Below, piece after piece: positions 37,383 through 45,828 of a DNA stretch of 64,000 bases. This DNA is from Flavobacterium chilense. GTDB lineage: Bacteria; Bacteroidota; Bacteroidia; Flavobacteriales; Flavobacteriaceae. Position 1 is the stretch's first letter. The number at the start of each line of letters is the position of its first letter. The position numbers and the translations under genes were made by a program. The stretch is from assembly GCF_001602525.1 (NCBI RefSeq), contig NZ_LSYT01000001.1, forward strand, positions 744,001 to 808,000, in the 5' to 3' direction. Below the pieces are notes generated by a model that searched no databases, was not told where the DNA came from, and worked only from the letters and a program-made list of their open reading frames with translations.

Positions 37383-37636
37383 CAATAAATACTTATATAT
37401 TTTTCTCTTTTAAAGTTACATTTCTGATTAAAATAATGTTCGCTAAAAAAGCTATGGCTATTTTCCCGCATATACTACTCAAAACTGACTTTATAAGAGC
37501 AAAATCTGTAGAAAATCGGAATTTTCAGAGTTTCTCACAGATATAAAATTATCGTGAATAAAATTACTTAATTAAGACTAAATCTAAATAATTGTTTATT
37601 TTTGCGGCTCTTATAAACACCCTCAATTTAAATTTT

Positions 37637-40018
37637 ATGCATAGATTTTTATACTGTTTTCTGGTAACGCTACTGGTAAGCACAACTTCTGTTTTTGCCC
37701 AATCAACGGGTACTATTTCAGGACAAATAAAACTGGTTGATGGTCAGCCATTTGCCTCAACATCTGTTTCTATTGTCGAATTAAACCGTTCTACTCTTAC
37801 GGATATAAACGGTAATTATAGTTTTAAAAATGTTGCTCCTGCTACATATCATATTAAAATACAAGCTCTAGGTGCTGCCGAAAAAGAAATTGAAACGACT
37901 GTAACTGCAGGAGAAATTTCAACTGTTGATTATCAATTACCACAAGAAAACGTTATGGCTTTACAAGAAGTGACTGTTTCCGGAAATGTCAACAGATTTT
38001 CTAAAAAAGAAAGTAAATATGTTGCCCGTTTACCTCTAAAAAACCTTGAAAATCCACAAGTTTACAATACAGTATCTAAAGAATTGATTATAGAGCAATC
38101 CGCAGTTGACTTGGGAAGTATCTCTAAAAATGTACCTGGTGCAGGTGTGCCAATGATTGCCAATCAGGGACGTGTAACTTTTCGTTCCCGTGGTTTTGAA
38201 ACTGAACCAAATGCACGTAATGGTGTAGCCGGACAAGCTTTTTCTTCAATTGATCCGGTAAATCTTGAACGTATAGAAGCCATCAAAGGCCCTTCGGCAA
38301 CATTATTTGGTGCAAGTGTAGCCAGCAGTTATGGTGGTGTATACAATCGTGTAACTAAAAAACCGTATAATGATTTTGGCGGAGAAATTGCCTATTCTGG
38401 CGGAAGCTATAATTTAAACCGTCTTACTGTAGATGTAAACACTCCTGTAAATGAAGATAAAACAGCTTTATTCAGGCTTAACGGAGCCACAACACAACAA
38501 AAGAGCTTTCAGGATCTTGGTTTTACCAAAAACATAAGTATCGCGCCAAGTTTCTCATATCAAATTACAGACAAACTTTCGTTATTGCTTGATGTAGAGT
38601 TTGGTCAGGAACAAGGAACTTCTGTAGTACGTTTTAATCCTTACAATAAAAGTAATACAACCCGCTCTATTGTTGACATTGCCTTTCCTTACAAAAGAAC
38701 TTTCATGAGTAATGATTTGGTTTACAATACACAGATGTTAAATATCTTTGGACAAATTAATTATAAAATATCTGAAGAGTGGACTTCTCAGACTATTTTC
38801 TCCAGAGCACGTTCTACCATCGATGGTAACATAACTGCAATAAATGCAATGAGTGATACCACAGCCCGTGTACAGGTAATTTCAGGAAATACGAATTTTA
38901 TTGCAACAGATATCCAGCAAAACTTTATTGGTGATTTTAAAATCGGAAAGTTTAGAAATCGTATGGTTGTAGGTTTGGATTATTATAACAATTACAATGA
39001 TTTTGACCGATTAACGATCAATACTGATACTTTCGATTTTATTAATCCTCCAGCCAATTCGGGTACAAACCTGCAAATTGTAAATGCAATGGCTCAGGCA
39101 GGAAAAGGTACTTTACGTAAAGAAAAAAACAGAGACAATACGTATGCTGTTTATGTATCTGATGTGTTTAATGTAACAGACAGATTGTTAGCAATGGCAA
39201 GTTTACGTGTAGACCGTTATGAATATCTTGGTGTTTACAATATCGCTACAGGTGTTACTGCTGGCGGACTTGGTGCTAATGGTACTTCCGCCGGACCGTA
39301 CAACCAAACTTCACTTTCTCAAAAAATGGGGTTAGTATATGAATTAAGTAAAGATCATTTATCATTGTTTTCGAATTATATGAATGGTTTCTTAAATAAA
39401 AGCGGACAGGCTCTTGATGGTACAGCTTTTAAACCTGAACATGCCAACCAACTTGAATTTGGTGTAAAAGGAGATGTTTTTAATCACCGCCTTGTGGGTA
39501 CTTTGAGTTATTATGACATTCAGGTTGCAAATTCATTACGACAAGATCCTACAGATCCTACTTATTCTATTCAGGATGGTACGCAACGAAGCAAAGGTTT
39601 TGAAGCTGAGTTTACAGCAAATCCATTTTCAGGATTCAATGTAATTGCCGGATATGCTTATAATGACAGTAAATATACTAAGGCTGATGCAACGGTAAAT
39701 GGCTTACGCCCTGCTCTTTCTGGTCCTGCAAATACTGTAAACGTGTGGTTAAGCTACCGTATTCCGGAAGGTAAATTTCAAGGATTAGGTGCTGGTTTTG
39801 GAGGTAATTACGGAAGCATGTCTTATGTGATCAATACTCAAACAACTAAAGTTACAATTCCTGAATATAAGATGTTTGACGCTGCTTTATATTATGACCA
39901 GCCTAAATACAGAATAAGTTTTAAAGTAAATAACCTTACCAGCGAAAAAGCCTGGAATGTAAGGCTTACACCACAAATGCCTGCTCAGTTTATTGGTAGC
40001 TTTGCATTGAAATTTTAA
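37637..40018 (+). CDS. TonB-dependent siderophore-type receptor
   Basis: The start at 37637 gives 793 residues with a signal peptide (1-22, ending VFAQ). A CarboxypepD_reg-like domain (about 25-105, ISGQIKLVDGQPFASTSVSI) precedes a plug (EAIKGPSATLFGASVASSYG, GVYNRVTKKPYNDFGG) with the IKGP motif of siderophore receptors, and a 22-strand barrel ending QFIGSFALKF. A TATTTTTG box at 37597-37604 fits the Bacteroidota -7 consensus, but I see no good -33. The following gene encodes a DUF4198-like periplasmic protein, so import of a metal chelate is the likely role; iron is not proven. Confidence 0.9.
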   Translation: MHRFLYCFLVTLLVSTTSVFAQSTGTISGQIKLVDGQPFASTSVSIVELNRSTLTDINGNYSFKNVAPATYHIKIQALGAAEKEIETTVTAGEISTVDYQLPQENVMALQEVTVSGNVNRFSKKESKYVARLPLKNLENPQVYNTVSKELIIEQSAVDLGSISKNVPGAGVPMIANQGRVTFRSRGFETEPNARNGVAGQAFSSIDPVNLERIEAIKGPSATLFGASVASSYGGVYNRVTKKPYNDFGGEIAYSGGSYNLNRLTVDVNTPVNEDKTALFRLNGATTQQKSFQDLGFTKNISIAPSFSYQITDKLSLLLDVEFGQEQGTSVVRFNPYNKSNTTRSIVDIAFPYKRTFMSNDLVYNTQMLNIFGQINYKISEEWTSQTIFSRARSTIDGNITAINAMSDTTARVQVISGNTNFIATDIQQNFIGDFKIGKFRNRMVVGLDYYNNYNDFDRLTINTDTFDFINPPANSGTNLQIVNAMAQAGKGTLRKEKNRDNTYAVYVSDVFNVTDRLLAMASLRVDRYEYLGVYNIATGVTAGGLGANGTSAGPYNQTSLSQKMGLVYELSKDHLSLFSNYMNGFLNKSGQALDGTAFKPEHANQLEFGVKGDVFNHRLVGTLSYYDIQVANSLRQDPTDPTYSIQDGTQRSKGFEAEFTANPFSGFNVIAGYAYNDSKYTKADATVNGLRPALSGPANTVNVWLSYRIPEGKFQGLGAGFGGNYGSMSYVINTQTTKVTIPEYKMFDAALYYDQPKYRISFKVNNLTSEKAWNVRLTPQMPAQFIGSFALKF

Positions 40019-40033
40019 AAGATCTTTCTTTAC

Positions 40034-40768
40034 ATGAAAAATAAACTATTCATCAGGATTGCTATTGTTTTTTGTTTGTACCTGTTTTCTCCCAAAGTAC
40101 TCGCAAGTGCTTATTGGATTGATGTAAAAGGCAGCAACAAAATCAATGAGCCTGTAAATATCGAATTGTGTTATGGCAGTATGGATGAATATGGCATACG
40201 TCATCGTGATACCGGAAAAGAATTGCAATTAGCAGGAGATTTTCGAATGCGTATTATAGATTCTAAAGGCAATGAACAGGAATTAAAGCTTACACTTCAA
40301 AAAGATTCGTGGCTGGCTGTTTTTACTCCAAAAGCAGATGGAGAATATCGCATTATTGGAATTAATGATAAACATCCTGTTGTAGATCGCTCTGCTTCCG
40401 GAGGTGAAAACATTTTGCCAATAGACTACATAGCTGCGATATATAATGTGGGGAATTTTAGTGTACCAGAAAGTCATCCCATCCAGAAGCTTGACTTAAT
40501 AACGATTTCTGAAAATGGAAAGTTAACAGTAAAAGCTTATTTTGATGGCAAGCCTACAAAAGCAGGAACAAAACTTCGTGTTTTTAATCCTGAAAACTGG
40601 GAGAAAGAATTAATCCTGAATAAAGATGGTGAAGCAGTATTTTATCCAACAATGAAAGGTTTATACATCATTCGTCAAGATTGGACTGAACCCGTTTCAG
40701 GATCATATAAAAATGTCAATTACACCAGCAAACGCCATCGTTGTAATTATTATTTTTTACAGCAATAA
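40034..40768 (+). CDS. DUF4198-like secreted protein
   Basis: The protein has 244 residues with a signal peptide (1-25, LFSPKVLASAYW). The mature sequence begins with the Ig-like fold seen in DUF4198 proteins (YWIDVKGSNKINEPVNIELCYG), carries an ELQLAGDFRMRIID region, and ends in a further beta-rich part with a C-terminal His/Cys-containing tail (YTSKRHRCNYYF). DUF4198 proteins often accompany metal receptors and permeases. It starts 16 bases after the siderophore-type receptor. A role in handling the imported metal in the periplasm is inferred. Confidence 0.75.
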   Translation: MKNKLFIRIAIVFCLYLFSPKVLASAYWIDVKGSNKINEPVNIELCYGSMDEYGIRHRDTGKELQLAGDFRMRIIDSKGNEQELKLTLQKDSWLAVFTPKADGEYRIIGINDKHPVVDRSASGGENILPIDYIAAIYNVGNFSVPESHPIQKLDLITISENGKLTVKAYFDGKPTKAGTKLRVFNPENWEKELILNKDGEAVFYPTMKGLYIIRQDWTEPVSGSYKNVNYTSKRHRCNYYFLQQ

Positions 40769-40826
40769 GATCCTGTAATCGGTTATTTTATAACAATGTA
40801 AAAGATTCGGTTCCTATTATTTAAAC

Positions 40827-40871
40827 AAAACGCTTAAAACACAATCTATAATAGAATGTTTTAAGCGTTTT
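40827..40871. terminator. Bidirectional terminator between the DUF4198 and AraC genes
   Basis: Arms AAAACGCTTAAAACA (40827-40841) and the complement (40857-40871) enclose a 15-base loop and are flanked by T-runs on both strands. It separates convergent genes ending at 40768 (+) and 40896 (-). Confidence 0.85.
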
Positions 40872-40895
40872 TTATATTTTACAATTTCAGTTTTT

Positions 40896-41789
40896 TTAAT
40901 TCAGGAGTCGGTATTCTGTTGGTGAAACTCCCACCCTTTGCTTGAATAAACGGGTAAAATGCTGTGGATATTTAAAACCTAATGCATAAGCAATTTCGCT
41001 TAAAGACTTATTTTGATCAAATATTTTTTCTTTCGCCACTTCAATAACTTTAGATTGTATGTATTCCTGAGCTGTTTTTCCGGTTTCCTTTTTTATCAAA
41101 TCACCAAAATAATTAGCAGACAAATTCAATTCGTCAGCAAAATACGCAACAGCAGGCAATCCCATTTTTAAAGGTTTATCAGAAGAAAAATAATTATTCA
41201 GTAAATCTTCAAATTTTTCTAAAATTCCTTTGTGTACCGTATCTCTGGTAATAAACTGACGATCATAAAAACGCGTACAATAATCCAAGAACAATTCAAT
41301 ATTTGCTACGATTAAGTGCTTGCTGTGTTTATCGATGGCATGCTGAAGTTCGTAATTAATCTTATTGAAACAATCTACAATTATTTGTTTTTCCTGTTCT
41401 GATAAATGCAATGCTTCATTTGAAGCATAAGAAAAAAAACTATATTGTTGTATCGTTTTGCCCAAAGATGTCCCATGCAGTAAATCAGGATGAAATACTA
41501 AAGCAATGCCTTGTGGCTGATAATATTCATCGCTATTTTGACCAATAACCTGACCGGGAGCCAAAAAAATCAGTGTTCCTTCTTCATAATCATAATTACT
41601 CAAACCATATCGAAGATCACCACAATAGATTTGCTTTAAAAAAACAGTATAAAAACTATAATTCAGCTTTCGATGTTGTCTTGGTTCAGCTTTATCTAAA
41701 TAAACAAGACTTACTAAAGGATGTAATGTTTCCTGTCTGTTAAAAGCATTGTATTGGCTTATCGTATCGAATTTTATAATATCATCCAT
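40896..41789 (-). CDS. AraC-family transcriptional regulator
   Basis: The protein has 297 residues. A cupin-like sensor domain (about 20-180) precedes two C-terminal helix-turn-helix motifs (about 195-297), with NLSANYFGDLIKKETGKTAQEYIQSKVI and KSLSEIAYALGFKYPQHFTRLFKQRVGVSPTEYR as AraC signatures. It is divergent from the carboxymuconolactone-decarboxylase/hydrolase fusion gene, with 159 bases between the starts, so that gene is the probable target. The inducing small molecule is unknown. Confidence 0.93.
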   Translation of the reverse strand: MDDIIKFDTISQYNAFNRQETLHPLVSLVYLDKAEPRQHRKLNYSFYTVFLKQIYCGDLRYGLSNYDYEEGTLIFLAPGQVIGQNSDEYYQPQGIALVFHPDLLHGTSLGKTIQQYSFFSYASNEALHLSEQEKQIIVDCFNKINYELQHAIDKHSKHLIVANIELFLDYCTRFYDRQFITRDTVHKGILEKFEDLLNNYFSSDKPLKMGLPAVAYFADELNLSANYFGDLIKKETGKTAQEYIQSKVIEVAKEKIFDQNKSLSEIAYALGFKYPQHFTRLFKQRVGVSPTEYRLLN

Positions 41790-41948
41790 CTTAAATATGG
41801 TTTAATTTAATACAAAGCTATAAAATAAAGAGTGCCTTTTTCTTAAACATTTGTCAATCTGTAATATTGGTAAGCAATTCCGTAATTGGTATAAGCTTCA
41901 GTCTTTTTAATTTAAAGAAATTTGTACTATTAATTTAAACTACTGAAT

Positions 41949-43670
41949 ATGAAACAGATAAAATCACTCCTTTTTTTACTATTACTAACAATTCAACCAG
42001 GATTTATAAATGTATTAAGCGCTCAGTCAAATATGAAAACAGATAAACCATTGACCAGAAAAGAACAAAGTATAGTTCCAATAGCTGCATTTACGACCAA
42101 AGGAGACATGACTCAATTACGTATTTCCCTAAATAGTGGTTTGGATGCCGGACTGAGTATCAATGAAATAAAAGAAATCATCATACAGATATATGCTTAT
42201 GCCGGTTTTCCGCGCACTTTAAATGCCTTAAGCACTTTTATTACAGTCCTGGAAGAGCGCAAAAAAAACGGAATTCATGATGAAGTTGGAAAAAGCTCTT
42301 CTCCTGTAACATCCAATGAAAATAAACTGAAAAGAGGAACCGCATTACAGACTAAACTGTTGGGCAAAGAAATGAAAACAAGTACAGCTGATTTTGCCCC
42401 TATTATTGATGTTTTCCTGAAAGAACACCTTTTTGCAGATATCTTTAGCCGTGATATTTTAGATTTTAAAACCAGAGAAATAGTCACAATAGCCACATTG
42501 GCAAGTTTAGGCAATGCCGAAACACAATTACGTTCCCATATCAATGTTGGTATTTATAACGGAATTACCGAAACGCAATTAAACAATATAGCAGAAATTC
42601 TTCAGATCAAAACAGGTCCAATAGAAAGCAATTCAATAAAAGAAATTTTAAAAAATATCTACATGAAAAATAATGAAAACAAAAAAAGTGAGCAAAATCC
42701 TTATACCTTGGTATACGATGGAGCTATTACTGAAAATATAAAAGGAAAGGTTAACATTCATCCTGTTAGTTATAAAATTAAAGATATTACTATAGTAGCG
42801 AATGTTTATACACCAGCTAATTATGATGCTTCAAATAAATATCCGGCTATCGTTATTGCACATCCAAATGGCGGTGTAAAAGAACAGGTATCTGGTTTAT
42901 ATGCACAACATTTAGCAGAACAGGGTTACATTACAATTACGGCAGATGCCGCTTATCAGGGCGGAAGTGGTGGTTTTCCCAGAAATGTTGATAAACCGGC
43001 AAACCGAATCGAAGATATATATGCTATGGCAGATTTCATCTCTCAATATGCTGGCGTTGACACCTCAAAACTTGGTTTATTAGGGATTTGTGGCGGTGGT
43101 GGTTATTCTTTAAAAGCAGCACAATCAGATAAACGTTTTAAAGCTGTTGCAACTTTGAGTATGTTTAACTCAGGACTTGTAAGACGTAATGGATATATGA
43201 ATTCGCAACTTTCTACAATTCAGGAACGACTTAAACAGGCTTCAGATGCCAGGGCACAAGAAGCTGCAGGAGGTGAAATTTTATATGCAAACAATAGCAG
43301 CACTCCGATGACAAAAGAACAGATTGCCAGTATTCCGGTAGATTTATACCGACAAGGAATTGAATATTATACAATAACATATTCACATCCAAACTCAAGT
43401 GCAAAATATACCTTAAGCAGTTTACTGGATTTAATGACTTTTGATGCTGCAACCAATATGGATTTAATTGAACAACATTTACTTATGATTGCAGGCAGCA
43501 AAGCTGACTCCTATTACATGACCGAAGATGCATTTGGTAAAGCGGTTAATGCAAAAAATAAAGAATTATTTCTTATTGATGGCGCAACTCATATCGAAAC
43601 ATATTGGAAACCTGAATACGTAAATCAGGCAGTGACTAAGCTAACTCAATTTTATACCAAATTTTTATAA
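41949..43670 (+). CDS. Carboxymuconolactone decarboxylase-like / alpha-beta hydrolase fusion
   Basis: The protein has 573 residues with a signal peptide (about 1-26). Two CMD-like helical domains follow (about 40-105 and 145-230; note DFKTREIVTIATLASLGN and LRSHINVGIYNGIT), then an alpha/beta hydrolase (about 255-573). Its nucleophile elbow is LGICGGGGYS, with a cysteine (C381) in place of the usual serine, as in dienelactone hydrolase and the YcjY-like group. The probable acid is in SKADSYY and the histidine in GATHIETYW. The fusion would join two activities in one exported protein. It is likely controlled by the divergent AraC gene. The substrate is unknown. Confidence 0.85.
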   Translation: MKQIKSLLFLLLLTIQPGFINVLSAQSNMKTDKPLTRKEQSIVPIAAFTTKGDMTQLRISLNSGLDAGLSINEIKEIIIQIYAYAGFPRTLNALSTFITVLEERKKNGIHDEVGKSSSPVTSNENKLKRGTALQTKLLGKEMKTSTADFAPIIDVFLKEHLFADIFSRDILDFKTREIVTIATLASLGNAETQLRSHINVGIYNGITETQLNNIAEILQIKTGPIESNSIKEILKNIYMKNNENKKSEQNPYTLVYDGAITENIKGKVNIHPVSYKIKDITIVANVYTPANYDASNKYPAIVIAHPNGGVKEQVSGLYAQHLAEQGYITITADAAYQGGSGGFPRNVDKPANRIEDIYAMADFISQYAGVDTSKLGLLGICGGGGYSLKAAQSDKRFKAVATLSMFNSGLVRRNGYMNSQLSTIQERLKQASDARAQEAAGGEILYANNSSTPMTKEQIASIPVDLYRQGIEYYTITYSHPNSSAKYTLSSLLDLMTFDAATNMDLIEQHLLMIAGSKADSYYMTEDAFGKAVNAKNKELFLIDGATHIETYWKPEYVNQAVTKLTQFYTKFL

Positions 43671-43710
43671 GCGCTATTTAAACTTGAAACTACTTCGGAA
43701 TAAACATAAA

Positions 43711-43740
43711 ACCTCCATTATATCTAATGGAGGTTTTTTA
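43711..43740 (+). terminator. Terminator of the fusion hydrolase gene
   Basis: Arms ACCTCCATTA (43711-43720) and the complement (43725-43734) with a TATC loop, followed by TTTTTT on the plus strand, 41 bases past the stop codon. Confidence 0.9.
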
Positions 43741-43767
43741 TTGATATGGTTAATCAACAGCTACTAT

Positions 43768-44016
43768 TTATCTAAAAAGCGATATTGTATCTGCCAGATT
43801 TTCTTTAATGATAAAAGCATTGATAAATTCCTGAACTTCGGTTTTACTTTCAACCGGAGTTTCAAAAGAGTTAATATGGAATTCATCATCCTGATCCAGA
43901 ATATGTATAATTTCTGTGTATCCCTTAGAAATTAAACTTCCCTTTAATTTAATTATATTGAACTGTTGTTGACTATCCAACTCCTTACGAACTTTTAGTT
44001 TTATAGCTTTTTCCAT
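43768..44016 (-). CDS. Hypothetical small protein
   Basis: The protein has 82 residues. It begins MEKAIKLKVRKELDSQQQF and is mixed-charge with no signal peptide or membrane segment, so it is probably cytoplasmic. A mixed alpha/beta pattern is likely. An A-rich leader precedes the ATG. Of the two overlapping frames here, this one has normal amino-acid composition, while the opposite-strand frame is rich in Cys/Phe/Ile and unlike a protein. I recognise no family. Confidence 0.6.
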   Translation of the reverse strand: MEKAIKLKVRKELDSQQQFNIIKLKGSLISKGYTEIIHILDQDDEFHINSFETPVESKTEVQEFINAFIIKENLADTISLFR

Positions 44017-44314
44017 TACAAGTATTTTTAAATTAATAAAGATCTTATTCCTATCAAATGTAGAAAATATTTATTTTTTGATCTGTTAAAAAATCGAAGA
44101 CAAATCATTATTTACTAACAAATTAATAACAATTTATTTAAACACATTTTTTTAAGGTTAAGATTGAAATATATCTGAAACTTAAATGTTAAATTAAGTC
44201 ATTACACATAGCAAATTCAGGAGGCTGAGTAAAAAAGAAACAATTACTTAACGCAATAAAGTTGCATTAAATATAAAAATGTTTTTAATTTGTCTGTACA
44301 TTAAAAAAATTAAA

Positions 44315-45721
44315 ATGAACAGGCGTAAATTCTTAAAAGGCTCAACACTATTAACCGGACTGTTTACCATTAGTCCGTCGGTTATTTTTTCGAATGATTT
44401 AGAAGCAATATCCAGAAAAAGTAAAAAAGCAAAAAATATCATTTTCATGGTCAGTGATGGGATGAGTTCAGGGACACTTCAGATGGCAAATTTGTATTCT
44501 CAGAACATCTTAGGAAAAAACGGAAACTGGATAAATCTATATACTGAAAATAAAGTCTCAAGAGCTTTAATGGACACCGCTTCTGCAAGCTCTGCTGTTA
44601 CTGATTCTGCAGCCGCAAGCTCCTCTTTTGGCGGAGGACACCGCGTTAAAAATGGTGTTCTAAACATAGGACCTAATGGAGAAAAATACCTTCCGATATG
44701 GCAAAAATTCAAAAATGCAGGTAAAAAAGCCGGATGTGTAACTACTGTCACGATTACCCATGCTACTCCGGCTGGTTTCTGTGTGAATTCAGACAGCAGA
44801 AATGCCGAAAACGAAATTGCAGAAATGTATGCGAATCTTGGTCTTGATGTTATGATGGGAGGCGGTGATGAATTTTTCAACCCTTCAAAAAGATCCGACA
44901 AAAAAGATATCTATAAAATTTACGAACAAAAAGGGTATCAGATTTTAAAAGAAAAATCAGATTTAGAAAAAGTAAAAAAAGGAACAAAAACATTGGGTGT
45001 TTTTGCATCTGGAGCACTTCCCTATTCGATAGACAGAACCAACATTCCTGAATTACAGCAGACTCCGACTCTGGCAGAAATGAGTCTTGCAGCAATCAAT
45101 CAGATGAAAGATCATAAAGATGGTTTTGTGCTTTTAATTGAAGGCGGAAAAGTTGACTGGGCAGCACATGCCAATGATATTGCAGCGTTGATACACGATC
45201 AGCTGGCTTTTGATGAAGCCGTAAAAACGGCGATTGATTTTGCCGAAAAAGATAGTGAGACTCTGGTTATCATAACAACAGACCACGGAAATGCAAATCC
45301 GGGGCTTATATATGGAGCCGATGCAGTAAAAAATTTCAACAGCATCGCAGATTATAAATACACTAATGAGTATATCCTGAATGCTATTCATGCCGATTTT
45401 AATTTGCAGCAGATTAAAGACTGGATATACCAAACCAATAAAATTAGCCTTACAGACGATGAAGCTAAATATTTATTGAACTTTTATTCCGGACTTGAAA
45501 AGCAGGAAACCGGACTTTACAATTACAAAAAACTGCCTTTTAAAGCGTATTCAGAAATTCAGAAAAAACATAATAATGTAGGATGGATCAGTATGGACCA
45601 CTCCGGTGATTATGTTGAGCTTGCGGCTTTTGGTCCGGGTGCTGAGCTGCTAAAGCCTTTTGTGCAAAATATAGAACTACACTATTTAATGCTAAAAGCT
45701 GCAAATGTAAAAGAGGTATAA
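44315..45721 (+). CDS. Tat-exported alkaline phosphatase (PhoA family)
   Basis: I place the start at 44315 (468 residues), giving the Tat signal MNRRKFLKGSTLL; an upstream Met at 44279 gives no signal. Alkaline phosphatase features are intact: the first metal site (MVSDGMSSGT), the active-site serine in VTDSAAAS, the second metal region (LIEGGKVDWAAHAND), TTDHGNANPG and DHSGDYVELAAFGPGAE. It releases phosphate from organic phosphoesters in the periplasm or at the surface. It stands alone and ends 57 bases before a terminator shared with the opposite strand. Control by phosphate starvation would be expected, but I see no clear Pho box. Confidence 0.93.
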   Translation: MNRRKFLKGSTLLTGLFTISPSVIFSNDLEAISRKSKKAKNIIFMVSDGMSSGTLQMANLYSQNILGKNGNWINLYTENKVSRALMDTASASSAVTDSAAASSSFGGGHRVKNGVLNIGPNGEKYLPIWQKFKNAGKKAGCVTTVTITHATPAGFCVNSDSRNAENEIAEMYANLGLDVMMGGGDEFFNPSKRSDKKDIYKIYEQKGYQILKEKSDLEKVKKGTKTLGVFASGALPYSIDRTNIPELQQTPTLAEMSLAAINQMKDHKDGFVLLIEGGKVDWAAHANDIAALIHDQLAFDEAVKTAIDFAEKDSETLVIITTDHGNANPGLIYGADAVKNFNSIADYKYTNEYILNAIHADFNLQQIKDWIYQTNKISLTDDEAKYLLNFYSGLEKQETGLYNYKKLPFKAYSEIQKKHNNVGWISMDHSGDYVELAAFGPGAELLKPFVQNIELHYLMLKAANVKEV

Positions 45722-45777
45722 ACCTGAATAAGTATTTACAGTACTATTTTTTCATTTCATAATTCAGCATCAAAAAA

Positions 45778-45807
45778 AACCTCCAAAATCAAATGACTTT
45801 GGAGGTT
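45778..45807. terminator. Bidirectional terminator (copy A of a repeated sequence)
   Basis: Arms AACCTCCAAA (45778-45787) and TTTGGAGGTT (45798-45807) with a 10-base loop ATCAAATGAC. The 30-base block, including the loop, recurs exactly at 49924-49953. It separates the convergent alkaline phosphatase and beta-helix genes. Confidence 0.9.
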
Positions 45808-45828
45808 GTTTAAAATTAGTATGATTAT

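Noticed and set aside
37355..37546. 63-residue plus-strand ORF following the EamA gene
   Set aside because: It overlaps the end of EamA in another frame and has a chance-like composition; no ribosome site or homology recognisable.
43684..43935. 83-residue plus-strand ORF opposite the small hypothetical gene
   Set aside because: It spans a terminator hairpin and its composition is unlike a protein; the minus-strand frame is the better gene.
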